The notes under the pieces were generated by a model. That model saw nothing but the letters and a program-made list of their open reading frames with translations. It did not search any database and had not been told where the DNA came from. 64,000 bases of DNA from DAMCZI01 sp032095175 (GTDB taxonomy: Bacteria; Bacillota; Clostridia; Clostridiales; Caloramatoraceae): positions 1-64,000 of the forward strand of contig DAMCZI010000009.1 of assembly GCA_032095175.1 (NCBI GenBank), in the 5' to 3' direction. Below, in pieces: positions 8,698 through 18,717 of the stretch (its first letter is position 1; each line of letters begins with the position of its first letter). A program made the translations under genes and the position numbers.

Positions 8698-10514
8698 TCT
8701 ATATACTCCTTCCACAACTTATAGTACCTTTGAAGTATTGAATCTGGTGATACAGAATCAAGAGACTTTAACTGTATTATATGCACCATATGGTAGAAAT
8801 TTGATACATGGATACTTCTAGGTGCTTTTGTAATGTGTCCAAGGTGATATATACTTATTCTATTTTCCTCTGAATCATAGTTTGGTAAAACAAGCTTTAA
8901 TGTCTCCATACCCTCATTATAAAGTTTTGTGGCTTCTGATTCAGGCTTTATATAGCTTAAATCATATAGGCCTAAAAGAGTAAACATAAAACCATTTAGT
9001 GCGTATGATGGAGGATTTGTTGGATACTCCTCATAGTATGGATGTCCATCAATATATCTTGTTAATCCATCATTTTCAACATCAATCTTCAATGGTTCCA
9101 ATCCTCGTTCTGCAGCTTGAATATACCTTCCATCCTTTGTAAGGCTGTATGCCCTGACAAGAAGTGATATCGCCTGGCCTTGTCCCATAGCAGATGACCA
9201 ACCTGATTCAAGCCTTATATCCATTCCACCGACATTAAAGGGAAATTTATAAAGCCATTTTCCGGTCCCCATATCTTGATTATATACAAGCCAATCTGCA
9301 GCAGCTATCATAGGTTTAATGTTATCCTTATCCCCACTCTTTACATAATAGCTATAGTATTGAAGTCCGAATTGGGCTATGCTTACAGGATTATATACAA
9401 ATGTTCCATTTATTTTTATAAGAGGTATTCCATTTACATCATACTTAGAATCCATTCCATCTACATTTACTGGAATGTATCCAAAATATAAGAACTCACC
9501 AAGAGGATCATATACCTCAGGCGCTTCAAGATGTCCTGCCTTGATAGTATTAATAATATTTTCATCAACTATCTTATAGGGCATGAATTCCAATCTAGCT
9601 GGTTCTATCTCTTGCCCAGACATATCATATATCCCATCAAAAAATAAGGTGTATTTATCCATATTTTTAAACTTCTTATCTTCATTTGAAATTATGATGC
9701 ATATTCTTTTATCATCAACTATATTTATTTCTGTATCAACTAAGCTGCCTTCCTTTAGTAATTTAAAGTTTTCTTTTCTAATGGACTCATTATCAATTTT
9801 TTTGTTAAAGATAATATAAAGCCTGTAAAGATCACTAGTTGCAGCAATCCTATATGTAAGCTCCATAGGCTTAACAATGAGGAATAGATTTACCATTTTA
9901 CTATATCCATCAACATACCCTTCATATAAATATGTACCAGGCTTACTTGTATCTACAATACTTTCTTTCCACTTAACATCTACTTCTCCTATACCATTTT
10001 CAAAGTTAGCATTTACCCTATCAGGGAGTTTATAATATTCTCCTTCCCCTAACTCTTTAGTTATTGAATCAATGGATATTATTTTTTCTGTATTTGTACC
10101 TGATATAACAGTGAAATATTTAACTTCACTTCTACTGTAAATTGTCTTATACCTTGCTTTCTTTGATGTAATTTCTAGAGAATATTCTCCAGGAGTGTTT
10201 ACATTAAAGGTAAGTGCGTATCTATTTTTAGGATTATAATACTTTGTGGTAAAGCCCTTTAGGATATCAATTATTTCTCCGGTAGTAATGTTTTTTAGCA
10301 CAGCCTTGTACTGTACATCTGTATTAATATCAGAAGATGTAATGAATAAACTTACTTTATCAGAAACATTATAGCTCGTCTTCAATCCTGATATATTTGG
10401 TTTGGGAACAGTTATTCCATTGACCTTCATAGCCGCTTGTACATTGTTTATTGTAATTGAAGATATAAATATAGCTATTATAACTGCTGCTGCAATTCTA
10501 TTTTTTCTAATCAT
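8694..10514 (-). CDS. Exported protein with D-glucuronyl C5-epimerase domain
   Basis: The product has 606 residues: signal peptide at about 1-28, form B module at about 37-137 (VQYKAVLKN, KYYNPK, PGEYSLEI), Big_4-like Ig domain at about 145-216, SbsA-type Ig-like region at about 220-315. The last ~270 residues match the catalytic C-terminal domain of heparan and heparosan glucuronyl C5-epimerases. The hallmarks are GWSSAMGQGQAISLLVRAY at 438-456, YEEYPTNPPSYALNGFM at 494-510 with LLGLYDL just after, and a final YHMVHIIQL. The family inverts C5 of D-glucuronate to L-iduronate inside a polymer. A surface uronic-acid polymer is thus the likely substrate, but no such polymer is defined by the neighbours. 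The start has a GGGGGGAAG ribosome site. Confidence 0.85.
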   Translation of the reverse strand: MIRKNRIAAAVIIAIFISSITINNVQAAMKVNGITVPKPNISGLKTSYNVSDKVSLFITSSDINTDVQYKAVLKNITTGEIIDILKGFTTKYYNPKNRYALTFNVNTPGEYSLEITSKKARYKTIYSRSEVKYFTVISGTNTEKIISIDSITKELGEGEYYKLPDRVNANFENGIGEVDVKWKESIVDTSKPGTYLYEGYVDGYSKMVNLFLIVKPMELTYRIAATSDLYRLYIIFNKKIDNESIRKENFKLLKEGSLVDTEINIVDDKRICIIISNEDKKFKNMDKYTLFFDGIYDMSGQEIEPARLEFMPYKIVDENIINTIKAGHLEAPEVYDPLGEFLYFGYIPVNVDGMDSKYDVNGIPLIKINGTFVYNPVSIAQFGLQYYSYYVKSGDKDNIKPMIAAADWLVYNQDMGTGKWLYKFPFNVGGMDIRLESGWSSAMGQGQAISLLVRAYSLTKDGRYIQAAERGLEPLKIDVENDGLTRYIDGHPYYEEYPTNPPSYALNGFMFTLLGLYDLSYIKPESEATKLYNEGMETLKLVLPNYDSEENRISIYHLGHITKAPRSIHVSNFYHMVHIIQLKSLDSVSPDSILQRYYKLWKEYIE

Positions 10515-10563
10515 TTTCTTCCCCCCTGTACAGTTTTTATTATACTTTTAAAAGTTCTATATC

Positions 10564-10679
10564 TATATATAAATCGTAAAATTCTTTACATTTTGTTTTT
10601 TTAAACAGCCCTGCAGTATTGGTCCGACCTTAGGATGTTTAAAAAGACAAAATGTAATAGAATTTTTGATTTATATTTA
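10564..10679. repeat. 116-bp element with 44-base imperfect inverted ends
   Basis: The arms 10564-10607 and 10636-10679 are reverse complements with about seven mismatches and enclose a 28-base, more GC-rich centre. The element occupies most of the 10515-10813 spacer between the epimerase gene and the next gene, and no gene is seen there. Its size and structure suggest a MITE-like element or a long RNA hairpin. I found no second copy in the window. Confidence 0.6.
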
Positions 10680-10754
10680 AATTACATTTTATGCATACAG
10701 ATTTGTTCCTTCATTTTTTAGACCTCCTTTTATATTAAATGTTCCATAACAAAA

Positions 10755-10809
10755 AATGTAGGAAGCCAGTGAAAGGAATACTATTTTTCTTTCTCTGGCT
10801 TCTTACATT
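10755..10809 (-). terminator. Terminator of the 593-residue protein gene
   Basis: The arms 10755-10769 and 10795-10809 pair over 15 bases with one mismatch. On the minus strand the hairpin is followed by a TTTTTT tract. It lies four bases after the stop codon at 10814. Confidence 0.8.
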
Positions 10810-10813
10810 ATTG

Positions 10814-12595
10814 CTAAATATTTATTTCAATTATATCTGTATCAAGACTTTTAATACAGCATTTATAGCTGCCTTTTTCCAAAGGTATTGTAAATACAAT
10901 AATATTATCCTCTAGCGTTTTCTGTTCAGCATACTTTTTGTTTCCATTTATATCTAATACGGAGAGTGTAACTTCATCATTACTTCTTGCACTATATACA
11001 CTAAAGGTAACCATATCATCACTTCTTCTAATGATTACACAAAAATCGAATTTTGTTACCTTTACATTCATGGATGACATATAGCCTCCATCCTTTGTTT
11101 TTACCTTAATAACAGCTGTTCCCTCTCTTTTGGCAGTTATTTCTCCATTATTAACCTCTGCTATGCTGGTATTGCTTGAAGACCACTCCACATCCTTATT
11201 TGCTGCATTTGAAGGGTAAACTTCCTCTTCTATACTAATTGTCTGTCCTATTTTCATTATTGCAGAACTCGTATCAAGCCCTACCCCACTTACACGTACT
11301 TCGGGTTTTTGACTGTCTGATCCGCCTGAACTTGATCCTCCCGAACCAGATCCTCCTCCTCCAGAAATAGCTCCAGTATTGACATTTCCTGCTCCAGCAC
11401 CTGTAATCAGTGGTTTCCCACCTTTATTTTCTAACTTTTCAACCTTTGAATTTTTATCCATTTCCAGGTCAAAATTTGCATTTGCTGTAAGCAAAGATAT
11501 AACTGTATTAGGTAGAAGAATTACCCTTGTTTCTTTATTTACTTCAACGCTTGCAAATTTTCCTTCTAATTTTACTATATATTCCCTTTTATCAACAGAA
11601 ACAATCAACTTTTTAATATTGGCCTTATCCGCTGCCTTTAAATATGAAGCTGCCTTTACTATTATTTCCTCTTCAAAATTTCCTTGAAACTCAATTTTTG
11701 TTTCTAATTCACCCTGTTTTTCAATAGTTATTTTCCCAAAAGTTCCCGATTTAACCACAAGAATTAAGTTGGATTTTGCTTTTGTTGCTAAAATTTTTGT
11801 ATTTCCATCTATCTCAATTCTTATTGGGTTTTCGCCACCAGCATTCATTTCCTCAGCAACAAAATCCTTTAAATGTATGCTTTCGGTTCCACCAGAAAGA
11901 ACATCAACTGTTTTAGCTGTAACATTATCTAAATTTGCAGTACCATTTTTGCCTGGATCAATTACAACCTTTCCAGAAACCAACACATTGCTCAATGATA
12001 CATTGTCGCCAGTTATATAAACATTCCCCTCAATAGCTGCATTTTTCAAAACCACATTCTTAGCCGTTAATCTTACATCTGTTTTAATAGCTTCCTTCTT
12101 TTCTATATATTTACCATCATATGTCTCATTATCCTTGTCAATTACCATTTCCTTTGCAATCTCTTGCTTTTCCTTAACAACAAATGCCTTTGTTTCAACA
12201 TAACTGTCATACGGAACCTTAGATCCTAATCTTCTTACATAGACTGTCAGTCTATATACACCTGGAGTAGATACAATCCATGTAATAGGAAATACTGTTG
12301 TACCTGCTGGCTGCCAATTTTTATAGTAATAAGGGTAGTTTGTCCAAACATTTAGGGCTTTTTTAGCATTACCATCCCATATTACTGCTCTATATTCTAC
12401 CTTTTCTTTATAATTAGGTGCTTGCACCTTAACATATAGTCTTTCACCTACTTCATACTCCCTCTTAGCTTCTTCAACCACTATAATCTTAGGAACTGCT
12501 TTAGCCTTTGCACCTACAGTTACATAGTTACCAAGGGTTGAAACACAAAGCAACAGAATCACAAAAACCCCAAGGATTCTTTTATATCTTACCAT
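10814..12595 (-). CDS. Exported protein: form A module, beta-helix-like core, Big_2
   Basis: The product has 593 residues. After a signal peptide (about 1-28), the form A module lies at about 35-150 (YYYKNWQPAG, PGVYRLTVYVRRLGSKVPY). Residues of about 165-400 form short repeating strands of the type NVVLKNAAIEGNVYITGDN, with rows of Asn, Val and Gly that suggest a right-handed parallel beta-helix. A Gly/Ser hinge (SGGGGSGSGGSSSGG) follows, then a Big_2 Ig-like domain ending in the typical EVNNGEITAKREGTAVIKV. No enzyme motif is visible, so a scaffold or adhesive role is inferred. The start ATG has a GGAGGATG ribosome site. It has its own terminator and therefore is probably monocistronic. Confidence 0.83.
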   Translation of the reverse strand: MVRYKRILGVFVILLLCVSTLGNYVTVGAKAKAVPKIIVVEEAKREYEVGERLYVKVQAPNYKEKVEYRAVIWDGNAKKALNVWTNYPYYYKNWQPAGTTVFPITWIVSTPGVYRLTVYVRRLGSKVPYDSYVETKAFVVKEKQEIAKEMVIDKDNETYDGKYIEKKEAIKTDVRLTAKNVVLKNAAIEGNVYITGDNVSLSNVLVSGKVVIDPGKNGTANLDNVTAKTVDVLSGGTESIHLKDFVAEEMNAGGENPIRIEIDGNTKILATKAKSNLILVVKSGTFGKITIEKQGELETKIEFQGNFEEEIIVKAASYLKAADKANIKKLIVSVDKREYIVKLEGKFASVEVNKETRVILLPNTVISLLTANANFDLEMDKNSKVEKLENKGGKPLITGAGAGNVNTGAISGGGGSGSGGSSSGGSDSQKPEVRVSGVGLDTSSAIMKIGQTISIEEEVYPSNAANKDVEWSSSNTSIAEVNNGEITAKREGTAVIKVKTKDGGYMSSMNVKVTKFDFCVIIRRSDDMVTFSVYSARSNDEVTLSVLDINGNKKYAEQKTLEDNIIVFTIPLEKGSYKCCIKSLDTDIIEINI

Positions 12596-12668
12596 ACTTC
12601 ATCCTCCTTTATGACAATAAGGATTAATAAACTGTTTTTGTTTAACCCCTACTGCAATTTAAAAATTT

Positions 12669-12707
12669 AACAAATTCATATGCACCTATGGTGCATATGA
12701 ATTTGTT
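12669..12707 (-). terminator. Perfect 18-bp hairpin after the protease gene
   Basis: The arms 12669-12686 and 12690-12707 are exact complements with the three-base loop TAT. On the minus strand a short T-rich run follows. It lies between the end of the subtilisin-like gene and the start region of the next gene, so it may terminate the former. Confidence 0.7.
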
Positions 12708-12801
12708 CTGATTTATCAATAATACTGCAGATTTTATGTTGTCTAAAATGCTATTAGCTTTTTTAATTAAAATCGTTTTCCATGAAGAATGAACAATATA
12801 G

Positions 12802-15800
12802 TTATTTAATTAAAAATTCAAATACCTCTGACAACGGATTCATATTATCCCAAATGAAGCATTTAATCTTATATGCTGAACTATTAAGGGTATTTAGTGT
12901 AGCTGACATATCAACACTTTCCTCAGGTTTTATAGTATATTCTCCCTCAATGTAATCTATAAATCTTCCATCCTTATCATATATACCTATTAAAAGTATT
13001 GCTACTTTTGTTCTGTCAGAAATATTTGAAGCTCTCATTGTAACTGTTGCTGGTTTACCCTTTTCAAATTCAGTTATACCGCTTACATTCTCTATTGTTA
13101 ATGGAACAATGAACTTTATTCTATATACCTTTTGTGTTCCACTATTAGCAGTTACCTTTACAACAGCTGTATCTCCCATTTTTTCTGCCTGTGTAATCTC
13201 AACCTTTGCTGAAACATCATTTGCTTCACAGCTAACTTCTGGTATTATTGTATCAAAAGGAGACATTTCTATTACATAATTAAACTTATTGCCATTAAAC
13301 CCTGCTATGGTTTTACCGCCAATCTTTATGTTTTTAAGCAATGAATCACTTTCTCTTGTATCAACAATATACAATTCAACATCAGCATTGTTTCCTGACT
13401 TAAAAGTAAATCTCAAATAGTATTCTCCAACAGGCAAACTATCTACAAATTGGGACTTTATAGTTATGGAATTCTCATTTATTATAAAATCCTCACCTTT
13501 TATTAAGTCAGTCTTAATGCTTGTTCCTGGTTCACTTATCAATGACAACTTAAACAATTCATCACTGTTAAACTTTACAGGCACCTCTATATCTTTTGGT
13601 GATTTTTTGTCATATTCTACACTTGGTACACCAACTTCCGCATCGATGAATTCATCATCACTTACAACTATAAACGTTTTGCTAATCCAGTTCCCTGCTC
13701 TGTCTATTACCTTAATAATAACTCTACTTTCCCCTGCAGGTACTTTGTATTCATAGGATATTAGCTTTTCTTCTGTTCCTGTTCCTAATTCTCCATCCAC
13801 ACTGTCAATTTTCTCTTTGTTTACATAAACATCATAGCCCCATGTGTTATCACTAACCTTAAATTTGAAGGTATAGGCAGGCTCTGAAGTTCTTATTTCA
13901 TTTCCAGTTTCCGGATTTACAAATATAACATCAGGTTCTAAAGTGTCAACAAAAACCTTCATCTGATATTCATTGTAATTACCAGCCAGATCAGTAATAC
14001 CTATAGTAACTCTATTCATTCCTTCCTCAAGTTCAAGAGTTACATCAAAATCTAAGCCATTTATATCTGCATATATTGGTTCCTTAGTCTTAGCAACCCC
14101 ATCTTCAGTGTAATTTACAATGAACTTAATTTCCCTGACTTTCTTTGAAACATTTCCATGTGCTACTATCTCTTTTCTATTATAAATATCCTGCTGACTA
14201 ATAATGTTCCCATCCTCATCCTTTACATCAAAGGTAATTGCAGGATCTGTATCATAAATTAAACTAGCAATTATCTGAGCAATGGATTCATTTCCCTTAT
14301 CCATAACATCAAATACAACATCATGTTCTCCCTCAGCTAATCCTGTTATTTCAACTGAATTTTGATGCTTATCCTTTATAATAGGTTCTCTATCATCAAC
14401 AGTAACCTTTACCTTATCAATGTTCTCATCGGTTGTGTCAAGATCATATACTATTGTTGCTGCTGAAGTTGTTGTAAATAATCTGCTCTCGCTATCAAGA
14501 TCAATGATAGTCAATGGTGATAAAGTTATGTTTATCTCTTTACTATTATTTTTTTCATCTTCTGTCATAGCTTCAATTTTTATTGTTTTTTGCCCATAGC
14601 TATCATAGGTTATGGTCTTTGCAAATTCTCCATTGTCTCCAACTGTAACTTCCTCACCATTTATAGTAACCACAACATTCTTACCCTGGTTATATACTAC
14701 ATTTCCACGTACAGTTACATCCTTACCTGATATAATCGGCATATTCTCATCAGGGCTTGTAATTTTTATAACTGGTTTAGCAAAACCACTGTTAAATACA
14801 ATTTCCTTAGATTCAGTCTTATTTCCTACAGCATCAATAGCTTGAACCTTAACCTTAGTTTCACCTTCAGCTAAAACAACATTATATTCATGCTCTTTTT
14901 CTATTCTTGTTCCCGGCATATCAGGCTTTTCACTAAACTCCTCATCATTTATATATAGCTTATAACCTGATAAGTTTTCTGTAGCCTTTATCTTCATAAC
15001 ATATGCATCTTCTCCATTGCTTAATGTCACAGGAGATTCTGCTGGATCTATAATGGTAATCACAGGAGCTGTAGTATCTACAATAAAGCTTATGCTACTT
15101 TCTCCTATGTTCTTACCATCCTTTGAATACAATTTTACAGTTACCTTGTGTGCGCCTTCCTCTAAGTCTCTTAACTCATAGCTCAAATTCTTCTCGTTAT
15201 TTACCTCTGCCTTATTATCCACTGTAACTCCTATAAAATCAAATAACGGAGCTAACATATCATTTACTGTATATTTAATAGTCATATTCTTATTTGAAGT
15301 ATATAAATCATCTACTAAATCCAAAGGTTCAATTTTTACAGTATTATTCTGTGTTTCAATAAACTTAACACCAACATTACCGGCATAATCCATCGCTACA
15401 ACCGCAACCGCTAATACATTATTTGGCAACTGAATAATCTTTTCCTTTTCATCTCCTGGTATTTCCACAATGGATTGAGGCTTGTCACTATCACTAGTAA
15501 AAATAGCTGCCATATAACTTGATATTGCTACATTATCCTCTGAACTACTTATTTTTATTTTATAGTCATTACCCTCAAGTTTTTCTAATGCAGCATCGAG
15601 CTTAGGTTCAGTTATATCAAGCTTTATAGGCATATCTAATATATATTGCTCTGCACCTGCATAGTCTGGTACACCAATAAGCCTTACTGTATAGTCCCCT
15701 TCTGGAGCCACACACGTACTTCCAGTTTGTGGATTATATATAGTACCATCCCACACCCACGAATCATCATAATTTGCAAAGAATGTTTTCCCATCAGTAT

Positions 15801-18507
15801 AATTCTTTCTTATATTATTGTTATAAGCAACTTCTCTAACCACATTATCATCCTTATCAAGTACCTGAACAGTAAATTGCTTTGCATTTCTCATAAATGA
15901 AACAAGAGGCATTACATCATCAAACTCTCCATCTCCATTAGGTGAGAAGGAAATCATATCTTTATTAATTATTGGATTACCATACACATCATTTCCCTCA
16001 ACCCCTAAGTAATATCCCTCTTGAGTTATTAAAGTTGTCATGCCAAAATAAGTATTTTCATAGTCCCACATAGGTGCATCAAAAACTCTAGGACCAGCTT
16101 CTCCAGACCATTTACCATAGAAGCCCATGTATGGTATTCCCAAGGATGATTGTCCCTCTGTCTTTGATTTTAATGTAATAAAGCCTTCTGCAAATATATT
16201 CTTAGCTGTTCCCTGGGGAATATTTAATGTTGCTGTTATTTCTTTTGTGCTATTTGCAGGCACAGTTACCGTTGTATTATCAAAAGTTAAATTAGCATCT
16301 TTAATAGCCTTTGATTCAATATAAATAAATCCTGCTCTTGTGTAATTAGTTAATACGCCATATTCATCGCTTACATCAAATACCAGTTCATCATTTCCAA
16401 AGTTGTTTATAGTAAACTTAAATTGTTTTGTATTTCCTATTTCCTTCAGCGCAATTGTAGCATTTCCATTGCTTCCTTCTACATACGCTTTAGTATTTAC
16501 AGCATTTTCGAGATTTACAAGTCCCGCTCCCTGTTTTCTTGTAAGGTATGGAAGACTGGTATTAGAATCTATAACAGGTTCTGCAGTATTTATTAATATC
16601 TTCTTAGCAAGCTCTGCAAATTCTCTTGGTGAAACTTCTAATTCAAATCCCTTTAGATACTGAACTACAATGGATGCAGCTCCTGCTGTATATGGTGATG
16701 CCATGGAGGTACCACTCATTATCTCATATTTATCATCATTTATAGTTGAATAAATATTCCCACCAGGAGCTGTTACTTCTGGCTTAAATTCAAGATCAGG
16801 AGTTGAGCCCCATGATGTAAAATCAGACATCTGGTATGACAATATGTTATCCACAGTTGTTTTCATACCATTAAATGAAACCTTAATACCCTGTGGAATA
16901 CCTGATTTCAGTAATACTCCATCCGAGTTTTTAACAAAAACTGCAGGTATTTTTATGCTAGCATCAGATGCCATATTAATATAGGTCTCATCACCATCTT
17001 TGTTGTAGATAATTACCCCAGCAGCTCCTGCATTTTGGGCATTTATCTGTTTATCAACAAAAGTATTAATGCCTCTTTTAATCAAAGCTATTTTATTATT
17101 TAAGTTCTTACCATCAAAATCTTCAACAGAACCCAAATTACAGTCAACAATTTCATATTCACCATTTAATATGCCAACAGGCTTCACATCTGTTGTAAAA
17201 TATGGAATTGCACCTTGGTTTGTTCCTGAATATTCTAACGCTTCACATACAATATTGGTGTTTTCTATGGAAGCTACCTGAACCGTGTCTGGAGCTATTC
17301 CAGGAGTTCCAGCTACTCCCATATCAGCATCCATTGTATATGGCCTATATACATCAATTGTAGAATACCCTGAATTTCCTCCAGAAACTACAACTACGAC
17401 ACCTGCATCAGTTGCATTTTTAATTGCAATTTGTTCTGGATCCTCTGGCCTAACAAAGCCTGCTGTTGAGCCTAAGCTCATATTTATTACATCTGCCTCA
17501 TGCCTTACGGCATCCTCAATTGCTGCAACAACATCATCTGTATATGCATATGGCATGTCTATATTATTATTTGAAAAAACTTTAAGTGCTAAAAGCTGTG
17601 CTTCTGGTGCAACACCCTTTATTGCATTGTTTTCCTTAACTTCTTCTTCATCACCATTGGCAGCAGATATACCAGCAACATGCATCCCATGCATGCTTCC
17701 ATATATATCTAATATCTGCTGATTTTGATCTGCAAAATTGTAGCCATATGGAACCTTTTCACTAAAATATTTACCTGGTCCTCCAAGAGCTCCAACATCA
17801 TTCTTATCCAATTTTGCCTTTGAAGGGTCTGTTAACTTCATATCCTTATGTGTATAATCAATACCTGTGTCTACTATTGCTATAACAGTACCTTCTCCTT
17901 TTAGCCCTGAAGCCTGCCATGCTTGTTCTACCTTACTCATTTCCTTTGCAGAATTCATATCCAGATAGAACTTGTTTGCAATGGTAACCTCTTTAACGCC
18001 CTTTGATTTCCTTAAACTTTCAATGTTTTTATATTTCACTGAAGCACTAAATCCATTTACTAAGCATTTGTATGTATGTTTTATTTCACCATACCTTTCA
18101 ACTAGTTTCCTTACAGCAGCCTGTCCTTCTTCTACTTCTGCCTCTAAGCTCGATATATTTTCCACTAATTTATTCTTGCCCTTAAACATATCAATTGCTG
18201 AAGGCTTATCCACCTGTACGATTACTCTTACATAATCTTCAGGCTCTATTTTTTCATCAATACCTTTTCTTATGTTATCAGGAATTTCTGTACCATATTT
18301 TTGTGCTAATGCTCTTCTGTGATCAATATCCTTGTAATTAACTAGCTTGGACTTAAATAAGCTTTTGGGGTCAAAGGAATTAGAATTTGCCTTAACTTTC
18401 ATTGATGATATATTAATTAAGCTAAATATCATCAAAAAAGACAACAAGATACTAAGAAACTTTTTTGAGCATCTCATACTGTTCCCCCTTTTCTTACCTT
18501 TTTCCAA
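12802..18507 (-). CDS. Subtilisin-like cell-envelope protease (S8), 1901 residues
   Basis: This is an exported serine protease of lactocepin/C5a-peptidase type. It has a signal peptide (about 14-41), an I9-like propeptide (about 91-180) and a peptidase S8 core. The catalytic residues are Asp213 in AIVDTGIDY, His273 in HGMHVAG and Ser601 in SGTSMASP. A PA domain (about 450-545) is inserted in the core. After it come an Fn3-like domain (about 680-790) and many Ig-like, bacterial surface-type beta domains to the end, with TxPxI...P and D-x-AGN-type turns. No LPXTG, SLH or form A module is present. The start is TTG 18507 because GGAGGTG lies seven bases upstream; ATG 18477, behind GGGGG, is the alternative. 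It could mature or degrade surface proteins or digest peptides for nutrition. Confidence 0.95.
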   Translation of the reverse strand: MEKGKKRGNSMRCSKKFLSILLSFLMIFSLINISSMKVKANSNSFDPKSLFKSKLVNYKDIDHRRALAQKYGTEIPDNIRKGIDEKIEPEDYVRVIVQVDKPSAIDMFKGKNKLVENISSLEAEVEEGQAAVRKLVERYGEIKHTYKCLVNGFSASVKYKNIESLRKSKGVKEVTIANKFYLDMNSAKEMSKVEQAWQASGLKGEGTVIAIVDTGIDYTHKDMKLTDPSKAKLDKNDVGALGGPGKYFSEKVPYGYNFADQNQQILDIYGSMHGMHVAGISAANGDEEEVKENNAIKGVAPEAQLLALKVFSNNNIDMPYAYTDDVVAAIEDAVRHEADVINMSLGSTAGFVRPEDPEQIAIKNATDAGVVVVVSGGNSGYSTIDVYRPYTMDADMGVAGTPGIAPDTVQVASIENTNIVCEALEYSGTNQGAIPYFTTDVKPVGILNGEYEIVDCNLGSVEDFDGKNLNNKIALIKRGINTFVDKQINAQNAGAAGVIIYNKDGDETYINMASDASIKIPAVFVKNSDGVLLKSGIPQGIKVSFNGMKTTVDNILSYQMSDFTSWGSTPDLEFKPEVTAPGGNIYSTINDDKYEIMSGTSMASPYTAGAASIVVQYLKGFELEVSPREFAELAKKILINTAEPVIDSNTSLPYLTRKQGAGLVNLENAVNTKAYVEGSNGNATIALKEIGNTKQFKFTINNFGNDELVFDVSDEYGVLTNYTRAGFIYIESKAIKDANLTFDNTTVTVPANSTKEITATLNIPQGTAKNIFAEGFITLKSKTEGQSSLGIPYMGFYGKWSGEAGPRVFDAPMWDYENTYFGMTTLITQEGYYLGVEGNDVYGNPIINKDMISFSPNGDGEFDDVMPLVSFMRNAKQFTVQVLDKDDNVVREVAYNNNIRKNYTDGKTFFANYDDSWVWDGTIYNPQTGSTCVAPEGDYTVRLIGVPDYAGAEQYILDMPIKLDITEPKLDAALEKLEGNDYKIKISSSEDNVAISSYMAAIFTSDSDKPQSIVEIPGDEKEKIIQLPNNVLAVAVVAMDYAGNVGVKFIETQNNTVKIEPLDLVDDLYTSNKNMTIKYTVNDMLAPLFDFIGVTVDNKAEVNNEKNLSYELRDLEEGAHKVTVKLYSKDGKNIGESSISFIVDTTAPVITIIDPAESPVTLSNGEDAYVMKIKATENLSGYKLYINDEEFSEKPDMPGTRIEKEHEYNVVLAEGETKVKVQAIDAVGNKTESKEIVFNSGFAKPVIKITSPDENMPIISGKDVTVRGNVVYNQGKNVVVTINGEEVTVGDNGEFAKTITYDSYGQKTIKIEAMTEDEKNNSKEINITLSPLTIIDLDSESRLFTTTSAATIVYDLDTTDENIDKVKVTVDDREPIIKDKHQNSVEITGLAEGEHDVVFDVMDKGNESIAQIIASLIYDTDPAITFDVKDEDGNIISQQDIYNRKEIVAHGNVSKKVREIKFIVNYTEDGVAKTKEPIYADINGLDFDVTLELEEGMNRVTIGITDLAGNYNEYQMKVFVDTLEPDVIFVNPETGNEIRTSEPAYTFKFKVSDNTWGYDVYVNKEKIDSVDGELGTGTEEKLISYEYKVPAGESRVIIKVIDRAGNWISKTFIVVSDDEFIDAEVGVPSVEYDKKSPKDIEVPVKFNSDELFKLSLISEPGTSIKTDLIKGEDFIINENSITIKSQFVDSLPVGEYYLRFTFKSGNNADVELYIVDTRESDSLLKNIKIGGKTIAGFNGNKFNYVIEMSPFDTIIPEVSCEANDVSAKVEITQAEKMGDTAVVKVTANSGTQKVYRIKFIVPLTIENVSGITEFEKGKPATVTMRASNISDRTKVAILLIGIYDKDGRFIDYIEGEYTIKPEESVDMSATLNTLNSSAYKIKCFIWDNMNPLSEVFEFLIK

Positions 18508-18623
18508 TCCATAACACCTCCACCATTTTATTCCATTGTTTCTCTCTTTAGTTATACACCATCTCTTTTCACAAATAAACGAAATTTAATCACCATTTAT
18601 CATCATAATTTTGCAAAAAAAAT

Positions 18624-18667
18624 AGTTTCCGAAGAGAAAACATAAAATTATTTTCTCTTCGGAAACT
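18624..18667 (-). terminator. Strong terminator of the 1128-residue surface protein gene
   Basis: The arms 18624-18640 and 18651-18667 are perfect over 17 bases with a ten-base loop. On the minus strand a tract of eight T bases follows closely after the hairpin. It belongs to the gene ending at 18718. Confidence 0.85.
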
Positions 18668-18717
18668 GCTGCAATCAACTCATATTAACAATTACCTGTT
18701 TTTTAAAAATTATCTAA

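Noticed and set aside
17285..17722. 145-codon plus-strand frame inside the subtilisin-like gene
   Set aside because: It is antisense to the conserved catalytic domain and has no own signals.
18474..18512. A 12-residue leader frame that ends in an ATGA overlap with the alternative protease start at 18477
   Set aside because: Its ATG (18512) is only two bases from GGAGGTG, too close for initiation. The same site fits TTG 18507 well, so the leader is probably chance.
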